This document shows, one piece after another, positions 6,914 through 14,311 of a DNA stretch of 26,215 bases. How positions within the stretch are numbered: the stretch's first letter is position 1; each line of letters begins with the position of its first letter. This DNA comes from an uncultured Prevotella sp. (GTDB taxonomy: Bacteria; Bacteroidota; Bacteroidia; Bacteroidales; Bacteroidaceae), in the NCBI GenBank assembly GCA_900544825.1, contig UQWP01000052.1, forward strand, positions 1-26,215, read 5' to 3'. The notes below the pieces were generated by a model. It saw nothing but the letters and a program-made list of their open reading frames with translations. It did not search any database and was not told where the DNA came from. The position numbers and the translations under genes are program-made.

Positions 6914-9115
6914 ATGAAGAAAATAGAAATCATACATCAACATGATACGATGCAATGTGGCATAGCCTGCTTACAGATGGTTTGCAAATATTTCGGCAGG
7001 GAATACTCTTTAGATTCTCTGTCGAAACTATGTTTTGCAACTACAGAAGGGGTATCTTTGTTAGGAATCAATGAGTCTGCCAATACTCTTGGCTTGCATA
7101 CTACATGTGCTAGAGCAACAACTATGACGTTAAGTGAAGCCACTTTGCCTTGTATTCTTCATTGGAACCAGAATCATTTTGTTGTTTTATATAAGGTAAA
7201 GAAAGGAAAGAAATTCTATGTTGCTGACCCTGGAAAGGGATTGGGAACATATAATCTTGATGAGTTTAAGAAACATTGGATAAGTACTAGCTCCAATGGT
7301 GAAGACAAAGGCATTGCCATGTTCTTGGAAACCACTCCGGCTTTCTTTACTTACAAGATGCAAGGAGAAGAACACATCAAAGAGAAGAGGTCTTTCCGCT
7401 TTCTCTTTGGTTATATGAAGAAATATCGCAAGTACTTCGGACAAATTATCTTGGGCTTGATAGTTGGAAGCCTCTTGCAGCTTGTCCTGCCGTTCCTAAC
7501 CCAGTCCATTGTGGATGTCGGTATCAAGAACCAAGACATTGGCTTTGTTTGGCTAATCCTGTTGGGGCAGTTGATGCTAACCATCAGTAGAACGGGAATC
7601 GACTTTATCCGTAGGTGGTTGTTACTACACATTTCCTTACGTATCAATATCTCTTTAGTAAGCGACTTCTTCATCAAACTCTTAAAGTTGCCAATGTCTT
7701 TCTTTGACACGAAACTCATGGGAGATTTAATACAAAGAATGAGCGACCATAGTCGTGTTAACAACTTCCTTACTCAGCAGACACTCAACATCACTTTTGC
7801 CATGCTTACCTTCGTGGTTTTCTCGGTGGTTCTGTTCTTCTATAACAAATTTGTGTTTGCCATCTTTTTGTTTGGAAGCATCCTCTATGGTGTATGGATG
7901 ACCTTGTTCTTGAAGCGAAGAAAAGTACTTGATTATGAATTGTTTGAACAAGAAGCAATCAACAACAATAAGACCTACGAATTTATCACTTCCATGCAGG
8001 AAATCAAGTTGCAGGATTGTGAGCAGCGCAGAAGATGGGAATGGGAGGACACGCAGGCAGACCTGTTCGGTGTGCAGATGAAGTCGCTCAAACTCCAACA
8101 GACGCAGGAGGCAGGAAGTATCTTCATTAATGAGGTAAAGAACATCATCATTACGGTAGTTGCAGCCACCGCCGTAATTCATGGGCAAATGACGCTTGGT
8201 ATGATGCTTGCCGTGCAATACATCATCGGACAGCTCAACTCGCCTGTGGAGCAACTGATGAACTTCTTCTATTCCCTGCAAGATGTGAAGATTAGCTTGG
8301 AGCGAATCAACGAGATTCACCAGATGGATGATGAGAATGGAAAGGAAGGCTTGCTAACTTCTATTGAAGATAAGAATGAGGGCATTGACATCAAGAACAT
8401 CATGTTCAAGTACGACCCACATGCTTTGCGAAAAACCATAGACGATGTGAGCATTCACGTTCCGCAAGGTAAGGTAACAGCCATCGTTGGTGCATCTGGC
8501 AGTGGAAAGACCACCCTCATCCGTTTGATGCTTGGTTATTATCCTGTCTTGGAGGGGCAAATCAACATAGGTAACACCGACATCAACAAACTCAACAAAA
8601 AGTGGTGGCGCAGACAATGTGGTGTTGTCATGCAGGATGGTGTTATCTTCTCGGAGAGTATCGCAAGAAATATTGCTGTTGATGATGGCGATATAGATAA
8701 GGAACGGTTGTTGAAAGCTGCCGAGATAGCTTGCATCAAGGATTACGTGATGGCTTTGCCTTTGAAGTTCAACACCAAGATTGGGCGTGATGGCGTGGGA
8801 CTGAGCCAAGGACAGAAACAGCGTATCTTGATAGCAAGGGCGGTGTATAAGAATCCAGACTACATCTTCCTTGACGAGGCGACCAACTCGCTCGATGCCA
8901 ACAACGAGAGAAGCATTGTGGAGAACTTGGACAAATTCTATAAAGGGAAAACTGTGGTGATTGTTGCGCATCGCTTAAGCACAGTGAAGAATGCCGACCA
9001 AATCGTGGTCATCGACCATGGCAAAGTGGTTGAGGAAGGCAACCATGAGTCTTTGACCGCCAAGCGAGGGGCATACTATAACCTTGTGAAGAATCAGTTG
9101 GAATTGGGAAACTAA
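6914..9115 (+). CDS. Peptidase-containing ABC transporter (C39 peptidase, exporter, ATPase)
   Basis: The 733-residue protein has the three-part layout of a bacteriocin exporter. An N-terminal C39 peptidase (1-about 130) carries Gln9 for the oxyanion hole and the triad Cys15, His88 and Asp105. A six-helix membrane domain follows (about 160-430). The C-terminal ATPase has a Walker A GASGSGKTT (526-534), signature LSQGQ (630-634), Walker B YIFLDEAT from 650 with Asp654 and Glu655, and the H-loop in VVIVAHRLS. It should cut the precursor after its GG and export the core across the inner membrane. All catalytic residues are intact. The gene lies 16 nt after the barrel gene and 12 nt before the HlyD-like gene. 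Confidence 0.95.
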   Translation: MKKIEIIHQHDTMQCGIACLQMVCKYFGREYSLDSLSKLCFATTEGVSLLGINESANTLGLHTTCARATTMTLSEATLPCILHWNQNHFVVLYKVKKGKKFYVADPGKGLGTYNLDEFKKHWISTSSNGEDKGIAMFLETTPAFFTYKMQGEEHIKEKRSFRFLFGYMKKYRKYFGQIILGLIVGSLLQLVLPFLTQSIVDVGIKNQDIGFVWLILLGQLMLTISRTGIDFIRRWLLLHISLRINISLVSDFFIKLLKLPMSFFDTKLMGDLIQRMSDHSRVNNFLTQQTLNITFAMLTFVVFSVVLFFYNKFVFAIFLFGSILYGVWMTLFLKRRKVLDYELFEQEAINNNKTYEFITSMQEIKLQDCEQRRRWEWEDTQADLFGVQMKSLKLQQTQEAGSIFINEVKNIIITVVAATAVIHGQMTLGMMLAVQYIIGQLNSPVEQLMNFFYSLQDVKISLERINEIHQMDDENGKEGLLTSIEDKNEGIDIKNIMFKYDPHALRKTIDDVSIHVPQGKVTAIVGASGSGKTTLIRLMLGYYPVLEGQINIGNTDINKLNKKWWRRQCGVVMQDGVIFSESIARNIAVDDGDIDKERLLKAAEIACIKDYVMALPLKFNTKIGRDGVGLSQGQKQRILIARAVYKNPDYIFLDEATNSLDANNERSIVENLDKFYKGKTVVIVAHRLSTVKNADQIVVIDHGKVVEEGNHESLTAKRGAYYNLVKNQLELGN

Positions 9116-9127
9116 AAAGCGTTTGAT

Positions 9128-9604
9128 ATGGAACAAAAAGAAAAAGAATCAGATAATATCGAATTGAGAAGCGAGAAGGTGAGGAACGTGATAGGTAAAG
9201 TTCCTCCTCGCCTCGTCAGCTTGGGAACGGTTGTCATTACGATAATAGTCCTCGCCCTCGCAGTTGCTTTCTACAAGATACCTTATCCTATATCCATAGA
9301 GGCTAATGGTGAGTTCATCAATCAAAGAACAGTGCAAGTATTTGTGCCATATAAGTATTTGTACCTTTTCGATGAGCCAAGGACGGCTCATGTATCTTTC
9401 GAGGGTAATGACAATGTATCTTATAACTGCAACATTATAAGCCATAATGCCAAGCTCATACATAGGGAAGATGGCAACTATTTTATGGCTACAGCCACAG
9501 TGAGTACACAGGGACAAAAGTCCCCTGTGTTGCAAAAGTACATGAAAGCCGATGTCAGAATCATCGTCAGCAACAAAACGTTATGGCAGCAGGTGTTCGG
9601 ATAG
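9128..9604 (+). CDS. Minimal HlyD-like membrane fusion protein
   Basis: This 158-residue protein begins like Bacteroidetes HlyD-family proteins: a polar start, IELRSEKVRNVIGKVPPRLV (11-30), then one membrane helix (about 30-48) and a periplasmic part beginning YPISIEANGEF. The rest is beta-rich. It lacks the long coiled-coil hairpin and paired lipoyl halves of full adaptors, which normally exceed 350 residues. It may anchor the exporter and touch the outer-membrane barrel by itself, or be a degenerate adaptor helped by another. There is no frame break visible within the gene. It is the last gene of the operon, with a terminator hairpin overlapping its stop codon. Confidence 0.75.
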   Translation: MEQKEKESDNIELRSEKVRNVIGKVPPRLVSLGTVVITIIVLALAVAFYKIPYPISIEANGEFINQRTVQVFVPYKYLYLFDEPRTAHVSFEGNDNVSYNCNIISHNAKLIHREDGNYFMATATVSTQGQKSPVLQKYMKADVRIIVSNKTLWQQVFG

Positions 9605-9623
9605 TCTATGTCCGAACACCTGC
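9589..9623 (+). terminator. Hairpin terminator closing the peptide operon
   Basis: GCAGGTGTTCGGA (9589-9601) pairs perfectly with TCCGAACACCTGC (9611-9623), a 13-bp stem with a 9-nt loop that contains the stop codon of the HlyD-like gene. The run after it, CGTTTGTTTT, is T-rich but interrupted. Confidence 0.75.
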
Positions 9624-9731
9624 CGTTTGTTTTAGGATGCATATTGTGTTGCTAAGCATCAGATTTTATGCAAAAGTTCTAAATTCCATAAATTTCTCCT
9701 AGCGAGTTATGGGATATTTAGAAAAATATCG

Positions 9732-9739
9732 TATCTTTG
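9732..9739 (+). promoter_or_regulatory. -7 promoter box of the candidate structured RNA
   Basis: TATCTTTG is a perfect Bacteroidetes -7 box. With its surroundings (CGTATCTTTGTCCCCGAATTA) it closely resembles the promoter at 9966-9983 (CGTATTTTTGCCCCCGATTA). Transcription would begin near the 5' arm of the closing stem at 9752. Confidence 0.65.
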
Positions 9740-9751
9740 TCCCCGAATTAA

Positions 9752-9837
9752 GGCGTTCTTTGCATATTGCAAAATACAGAAACGAGCAGAAGTCCGCTCG
9801 TTTCCATATTGTTACCTATATAATATAGGCAAACGCC
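9752..9837 (+). ncRNA. Candidate structured RNA with a four-way junction
   Basis: GGCGTT (9752-9757) and AACGCC (9832-9837) can close a stem around three hairpins in a row: TTTGCA-TAT-TGCAAA (9759-9773), GAAACGAGC / GCTCGTTTC (9779-9787 with 9796-9804, 8-nt loop) and CCTATATAATATAGG (9815-9829). A small hairpin, TTGATT-TTC-AATCAA, follows at 9845-9859. A strong promoter box lies just before. No open reading frame of note overlaps. I do not recognise a named RNA family. It could be a small RNA or a leader, or simply hairpin-rich spacer of mobile origin. Confidence 0.4.
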
Positions 9838-9966
9838 CAACTTCTTGATTTTCAATCAAAGTCCAATTTAGAGCGAGTTAGTTTTGTTAACACTATTAGC
9901 TCCGAACGCCTGCTGAATTTCGGACCTTATCACCAGGCGAAATTTGGTGGTTACAAAAGAATGTCG

Positions 9967-9974
9967 TATTTTTG
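9967..9974 (+). promoter_or_regulatory. -7 promoter box of the DUF3987-type gene
   Basis: TATTTTTG fits TAnnTTTG and lies within a near copy of the upstream promoter motif. It is followed by a small hairpin CCGGA-TAG-TCCGG (9985-9997) and the palindrome GTTTAAAC (10008-10015), then ATG 10025. Confidence 0.6.
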
Positions 9975-10024
9975 CCCCCGATTACCGGATAGTCCGGCAA
10001 CCGAACTGTTTAAACACTAAAAGC

Positions 10025-10993
10025 ATGGAAAATTTAACCATTCAAAACTCTGAGAATCTTTTGGCTGCTAAAGCTAGTACACAACCACTCAACGACTTTC
10101 CTGTAGATCAGCTTCCTCTCGGACTCCGTGACTCACTCTCTGGCGTAGCCCCAGAGGACCGCGTGCCTGCCCTCTTCTCTGCCCTCCCTATTGCCGCAGC
10201 CTACGCCGACGGCATGAAGGCGAAGTATTGCGACGGCAGCGAGACTCCGATGGCAATCATGTCTATCACCATCGGCGAACAGGCTTCGGGTAAGGGCGTA
10301 TGCCGTAGAATCGAGAGCATCTGGGCGAAGAAGATGGATAAGGACGACGAAAAACCACGTGAGGAGGAGGCATGGTACCAGCAGCACAAGGGCAAGAAGG
10401 GCGTAATAGACCCTAAGCCTTGCATCCGTCACATCGGAGATACCATCTCTAAGTCGGCCCTGATGCGTCGTCAGCTCTGTGCCGACGGTCACACCATGTA
10501 CATGTTCAGCGAGGAGCTCGGTTCGATGAAGAGCGTGTGGAAAACCTTCGGCGACTACTTCCGTAAGGCGTTCGACCAGAGCGAGGTGGGCCAGGACTAC
10601 ATCACCGCCACCAGCGGTGTAACCCACGCCCAGCTCAACTTCACCGGCTGCTGCACCCAGAATATCTTCCAGAAATTCTTCACCGAAGACAACATCGAGG
10701 ATGGCTCCTCTTCCCGAATGATGCTCGCCATGCAGATGGAGATGTTTGGCTTGCGCCTCGACAAACAGCAGCAGGACAACGAGGCTATCCCAGTCTATAA
10801 ATCCCGTAACACCCTGCTCTTCGCCCAGCTCCCAGAGCAGTTCACCCTCTTCGATGCCAGCCGTGAGCGTGGCGACGGAGCCAGTCGTGAAACCATCCGT
10901 AAGATGATAAGCCGTTGGAGCAAGCGTGGTCTCTGCAAGAAGCTGAAGAGTGGCGACACCGAAATCTGGCAGAAGCTTACCATTTCAGCATAA
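10025..10993 (+). CDS. DUF3987-type ATPase, probably internally deleted
   Basis: From ATG 10025 the product is 322 residues; an in-frame upstream start would lie before the promoter box. The sequence resembles DUF3987 proteins, the primase/helicase-like ATPases of Bacteroidetes phage, plasmid and integrated elements. It shows a P-loop-like GEQASGKG (84-91) and a strand ending in acidic residues in MYMFSEELGS (158-167). The C-terminal 55 residues (LPEQFTLFDASRERGDGASRETIRKM, 269-294) look like the winged-helix tail of that family. The segment joining them (about 237-265) is much shorter than in full members as I know them, so an internal in-frame deletion is likely. GC is higher than in the peptide cluster. 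It is isolated from any phage or plasmid genes here, so it is probably a relic or a domesticated gene. Confidence 0.6.
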   Translation: MENLTIQNSENLLAAKASTQPLNDFPVDQLPLGLRDSLSGVAPEDRVPALFSALPIAAAYADGMKAKYCDGSETPMAIMSITIGEQASGKGVCRRIESIWAKKMDKDDEKPREEEAWYQQHKGKKGVIDPKPCIRHIGDTISKSALMRRQLCADGHTMYMFSEELGSMKSVWKTFGDYFRKAFDQSEVGQDYITATSGVTHAQLNFTGCCTQNIFQKFFTEDNIEDGSSSRMMLAMQMEMFGLRLDKQQQDNEAIPVYKSRNTLLFAQLPEQFTLFDASRERGDGASRETIRKMISRWSKRGLCKKLKSGDTEIWQKLTISA

Positions 10994-11019
10994 AGTATCT
11001 TGAATCTCCTAAACCAGTC

Positions 11020-11056
11020 AATCCCCCATCACGCAGCCAAAGCGTGTTGGGGGATT
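11020..11056. terminator. Strong hairpin between convergent DUF3987-type and helix-hairpin-helix genes
   Basis: AATCCCCCA-T-CACGC (11020-11034) pairs with GCGTG-T-TGGGGGATT (11042-11056), 14 pairs with one T-T mismatch and a 7-nt loop. It has no T-tract on either side, so it may act as a transcript end by structure or stabilise 3' ends. Confidence 0.6.
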
Positions 11057-11061
11057 AAACG

Positions 11062-13158
11062 TTACCACTTCCACTTCACCTGCACCTCCAGATCCATCTG
11101 ATGAGAACCGGCGATTTCCTGCAAGCCGGAAGAAATGTGGGTGCGGTCGAAATAATCGGTGCTGCCCAGCTTCGCAATAACCAGCAGATGATGACTGATC
11201 TCCGAACGCACCACCAGGGCATAGCGGATGCCCTCGCCAAAATAACTGCCAAAACTCATCTGATAGAGCAAGCCCGGCTCATAGGCATAGATGCGACTGG
11301 CGAAATCCTGGGTGTGAAAATAGCCGAAACTGCCCTGCAGCCTCAGCCACCGCCAATGATATCCGATGTTTTCATTCAGCAGATAACCGCTGCTGGAAGC
11401 ATTCTGGGTGCTGCTGCCGGAAGTTGTCTTAGTGCTGCTGCCCGCATTCCCTTCCCGGTACTTCGTATAATCCACACTCGTCTTGGAACTCCAGTTTTTC
11501 GTGGTAACGCTGGCATAGAAACGGAGACGCCCGGTAGCGTTTCCCGCCTTTTCCTTATAGCGGACCCGGGCTCCCAATGTCCAGGAACGGGAAGGAAGAT
11601 AGAGGATATTCAGCAGATGATCCCAGCTCTGCGTACTCTGGCGGGTATGATACTTAGGCCAGGCAAAATAGGCAAAGTCGCTATAGGCAGTAAGGGTCCA
11701 GCGACTGCCTGGCGACCACGTAGCCCCCACATACACGCCGTTTTCATCCTGCACGCTGCTTCCCTCGGCAAAACAGTTGCTGAACAGGGAATAGTATCTG
11801 GCAGAATAGAACCTCTGCACCGCCGTGAGCGAGAAATGATCGGAAACCAGATAAGATGCTGCATTGAGCGTGGCAACGGCTCCACAATCACCCGTCGCCG
11901 TTTCGCCCCCTATCGTCCAGCGATGGGAAATATAGCCATAATCTACACTCACATTCCAGAAGGCATCGCCTTCGGGGGCAAACCGCTTGTACAACTGCAC
12001 CTTTTCTGGCATCAGCGGGAGCGAGAAAGAGGTATAGAAACCGGAGGCTCCGATATGCCAGCCCTGATGGCGATAGTTGATATTGCCACCCACCAGCGTA
12101 TTGGAGGCTATCTCCTGCTTGGCTATCTCCTTGCGTGTACGGTGCAGACCGGTCTTGAGAATAGTCTTGATGCCACCTTCATCACTCAGCGTGGCATCTA
12201 TCTTGCGATAAGAGAGGAATCCGGTAAGATCAAGTCCCTTCAACAAGGTATAGGTGGCTGCAGCTCCCTGCAGATAGTTGGCAGAAGAGCGGGAGGAATG
12301 AACCTTGATCTGGCTGGTGGTTCTGCCCAGCGAGGACAGCACCGAGAGTTTGCCGAAGCTGAAGTCATTGTTGAGAATCAGTCCCATTCCCTCGTGCAGC
12401 CGATACCTGCCCAGGGTGATATTCTTCCATCTTCCCAATTTTCTGACTTGCAGATAGAAGGAATAGAAATCATATCCCAGGTTGTTCCTGCCGCTTCCGA
12501 AAGGTTCGCCCGCATCCTGGGCGCCTACGAATCCCATCTTCACATAGTCGCCATACCTGAACTGATAGCGCACCCCGTGCTTATACTTATATCCCAGGTA
12601 TCCATCAGCTCCGTTGCCATCGCCCTTGCGCTCATAGAAAGGCACTTTCACCATTCCCATCACCTCGTGCTTGCCATACTTCAGGATGTTCTTCAGGCTC
12701 GGGAACTGCTTGCGGGGAGTCTCATCGGCTACATAGAAGAAACTGTTCATCAACTGCCGCTGATACCAGCTGATACTGGGGATGAGAGCCAGTTCTGCCA
12801 TCGTCTTCATCCCGTGATAGCGATGGAGATATGCCTGGATATCCTCTACCTGTGAAGGAGTGAGGAAAGGCAGATGCTCCATCTCTTCGCGGGTAGCCGT
12901 ATTCAGATTCAGCGGATGCTGTGCCAGCTCTTCCAGTTCTTCCTCATAATCCTCCCAGGCTGTCTGTTCGAAATCCTCCATTTCCGAGAGTTCCATCAGA
13001 TATTCCTGCCAAGGTTGCGAAGGGGCATGCTTCTCTCTATCTTCTTCCGGCTGGGAAGAGGAGTCCTGGGCACAAACAGAAGGGACATAGAATAACTGGG
13101 AGCTGCCTATGAGAAACAGTTTCAACAAAAAACGGATGATAAGTTGCCAATACTTCAT
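11062..13158 (-). CDS. Secreted helix-hairpin-helix protein with barrel-like C-terminal region
   Basis: The 698-residue product has an N-terminal signal peptide with a probable cut after Ala30 (VPSVCA|Q). A low-complexity acidic stretch (31-82) follows. A ComEA-like helix-hairpin-helix region (about 83-140) shows LNLNTATREEMEHLPFLT and a second AELALIPSISWYQ hairpin. After that comes a long region of alternating aromatic strands, typical of an outer-membrane barrel, ending in VQVKWKW with an aromatic last residue. HhH motifs bind DNA, but here the protein faces the envelope, so a role in DNA uptake or simply a structural use of the fold are both open. The family occurs widely in Bacteroidetes as a single-copy gene of unknown function. 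It is a single-gene unit with its own promoter at 13188-13195. Confidence 0.75.
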   Translation of the reverse strand: MKYWQLIIRFLLKLFLIGSSQLFYVPSVCAQDSSSQPEEDREKHAPSQPWQEYLMELSEMEDFEQTAWEDYEEELEELAQHPLNLNTATREEMEHLPFLTPSQVEDIQAYLHRYHGMKTMAELALIPSISWYQRQLMNSFFYVADETPRKQFPSLKNILKYGKHEVMGMVKVPFYERKGDGNGADGYLGYKYKHGVRYQFRYGDYVKMGFVGAQDAGEPFGSGRNNLGYDFYSFYLQVRKLGRWKNITLGRYRLHEGMGLILNNDFSFGKLSVLSSLGRTTSQIKVHSSRSSANYLQGAAATYTLLKGLDLTGFLSYRKIDATLSDEGGIKTILKTGLHRTRKEIAKQEIASNTLVGGNINYRHQGWHIGASGFYTSFSLPLMPEKVQLYKRFAPEGDAFWNVSVDYGYISHRWTIGGETATGDCGAVATLNAASYLVSDHFSLTAVQRFYSARYYSLFSNCFAEGSSVQDENGVYVGATWSPGSRWTLTAYSDFAYFAWPKYHTRQSTQSWDHLLNILYLPSRSWTLGARVRYKEKAGNATGRLRFYASVTTKNWSSKTSVDYTKYREGNAGSSTKTTSGSSTQNASSSGYLLNENIGYHWRWLRLQGSFGYFHTQDFASRIYAYEPGLLYQMSFGSYFGEGIRYALVVRSEISHHLLVIAKLGSTDYFDRTHISSGLQEIAGSHQMDLEVQVKWKW

Positions 13159-13187
13159 AGACAGGCAAAAGAATTATTAATTTTCCA

Positions 13188-13195
13188 CAAAGATA
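13188..13195 (-). promoter_or_regulatory. -7 promoter box of the helix-hairpin-helix gene
   Basis: The minus strand reads TATCTTTG, 29 nt before the start codon at 13158. It is a perfect match to the Bacteroidetes consensus. Confidence 0.7.
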
Positions 13196-13259
13196 CTGCG
13201 AAATTCTGAAAATGAGTAAGAAAAGAGTAACTTTCTTTCTCTAAATGGGAAATTATCTG

Positions 13260-13267
13260 TAATTTTG
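13260..13267 (+). promoter_or_regulatory. -7 promoter box of the DUF4294 gene
   Basis: TAATTTTG followed by CGGC, about 100 nt before the start codon at 13367. The leader contains an AT-rich stretch and GCTCC GGATAG GGAGC (13320-13335), a small 5-bp hairpin. Confidence 0.6.
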
Positions 13268-13366
13268 CGGCATAATTAGGAATAGAAGAGGATTACACCT
13301 CTTTATATATATAAGAGATGCTCCGGATAGGGAGCAGATTATTTAAATTGGATCAAGAAGATTTTT

Positions 13367-14005
13367 ATGAAACAGAAGATATTCTTTTTGCTGGCGATGC
13401 TCTTCTGCATCACGCTGCAGACAATGGCTCAGACGGATGACGACAAGCCTGAAGACAAGGAAGTCGATATGGATGCCCCTACCTTCGAACCGATGGTGAA
13501 GGTGGGAAAGGTGCTGCTCGACCACGACAGCATACAGTATGTACAGGTGAACAACGTGTATGTTTATCCACAGCCGGTGTTCAAGAACGCCAAGGAAAGG
13601 ATGGCGTACAACCGTCTGGTATATAACATCAAGAAAGTTCTGCCGATAGCCAAGGAGGTAAGAAAGATCATCATCGAAACGGGTGACTATCTGGAAACCC
13701 TGCCTAACAAGAAGGCGAAGGATGCGCACATGAAGCTGGTGGAGAAAAGCATCAAGCAGGAATATACACCGAGAATGAAGAAACTCACCTATGCACAGGG
13801 CAAGCTCTGCATCAAACTGGTGTATCGTGAGTGCAATTCATCCTCCTATCATCTTATCCAGGCATTCCTCGGTCCTATCCGTGCCGGTTTCTATCAGGCT
13901 TTCGCCGCCCTCTTCGGTGCTAGCCTCAACAAGAAATATGATCCGAACGGAGTGGATAGGCTCACGGAAAGAGTGGTAAGACAGGTAGAATCGGGACAGA
14001 TTTGA
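13367..14005 (+). CDS. DUF4294 family secreted protein
   Basis: This 212-residue protein has a signal peptide (MKQKIFFLLAMLFCITLQTMA, cut before QTDDD), a short acidic linker, and then the conserved DUF4294 core, with the YVYPQPVFKNAKERMAYNRLVYNIKKVLPIA segments near 65-110 and the helix-rich end containing FLGPIRAGFYQAFAALFGASL. The family is characteristic of Bacteroidetes and its function is not known. Length and start agree with other members. It stands alone between its own promoter and a strong terminator, divergent from the helix-hairpin-helix gene. Confidence 0.85.
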   Translation: MKQKIFFLLAMLFCITLQTMAQTDDDKPEDKEVDMDAPTFEPMVKVGKVLLDHDSIQYVQVNNVYVYPQPVFKNAKERMAYNRLVYNIKKVLPIAKEVRKIIIETGDYLETLPNKKAKDAHMKLVEKSIKQEYTPRMKKLTYAQGKLCIKLVYRECNSSSYHLIQAFLGPIRAGFYQAFAALFGASLNKKYDPNGVDRLTERVVRQVESGQI

Positions 14006-14028
14006 TCATACTCCTTATTAAGAAAAAC

Positions 14029-14094
14029 AATACCCTTAGGGAAAGAAGCATTCCTGATAACAGGAAACAGCTTCCATCCCTAAGGGTATTTTTT
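14029..14094 (+). terminator. Large two-part terminator after the DUF4294 gene
   Basis: AATACCCTTAGGGA (14029-14042) pairs perfectly with TCCCTAAGGGTATT (14077-14090), followed by TTTTTT. Inside, GAAGC (14045-14049) pairs with GCTTC (14070-14074) and TTCCTG with CAGGAA around an ATAA loop. Confidence 0.85.
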
Positions 14095-14144
14095 GATGGA
14101 ACAAAGGAAAGTTGTGGAAACTATTAGGAGAAAATGTCTATACT

Positions 14145-14256
14145 ATTAGGAGAAGTCTCCGTTCAGCGACGTTGAATGTGCGTTCAGCGTCGTTGAATGT
14201 ACATTCAAAAGCTTTGAACATACGTTCAACGTCGCTGAACGGAGATTTCTCCTAAT
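14145..14256. repeat. 112-bp inverted repeat holding four 15-bp palindromes at 21-bp spacing
   Basis: Four palindromes of the form TTCARMGNCKYTGAA start at 14162, 14183, 14204 and 14225, exactly 21 bp apart with 6-nt spacers: TTCAGCGACGTTGAA, TTCAGCGTCGTTGAA, TTCAAAAGCTTTGAA and TTCAACGTCGCTGAA. The whole block is also an inverted repeat about its centre (47 of 56 positions match; several differences are G-T pairs), with outer arms ATTAGGAGAAGTCTCC and GGAGATTTCTCCTAAT. A 12-bp direct repeat of CTATTAGGAGAA sits at 14121-14132 and 14143-14154. It lies between two convergent terminators. Two turns of DNA per repeat places every palindrome on one face of the helix. Confidence 0.8.
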
Positions 14257-14301
14257 GAAAAAAAGAAATACCCCTAGAGGTAACTGCTTCTTCCTCTAGG
14301 G
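14257..14301 (-). terminator. Terminator of the Lrp-dipeptidase-cyclase operon
   Basis: On the minus strand CCCTAGAGG (14301-14293) pairs with CCTCTAGGG (14280-14272) around a 12-nt loop, and the downstream side has an uninterrupted T run (plus-strand A run at 14258-14264). Confidence 0.75.
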
Positions 14302-14311
14302 ACATTCCTTT

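Larger units (their letters stand above)
9611..9915 (+). repeat. 15-bp imperfect direct repeat flanking the RNA-like segment
   Basis: TCCGAACACCTGCCG at 9611-9625 and TCCGAACGCCTGCTG at 9901-9915 match at 13 of 15 positions, 290 bp apart. The first copy is the right arm of the operon terminator. They bracket the candidate RNA and could mark an old insertion or be coincidental sharing of hairpin arms. Confidence 0.35.

Noticed and set aside
9752..9837. A tRNA gene
   Set aside because: Four-way junction, but the stem and loop sizes and the lack of T-loop and D-loop consensus do not fit a tRNA.
11101..12855. A 584-codon open frame antisense to the helix-hairpin-helix gene
   Set aside because: The reverse frame has a signal peptide, HhH motifs and a promoter; the antisense product shows no domain and low-complexity composition, typical of a shadow of a GC-richer gene.
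14162..14239. CRISPR-like array
   Set aside because: Units are 15-bp palindromes with 6-nt spacers, only four copies, no cas genes and spacers too short.
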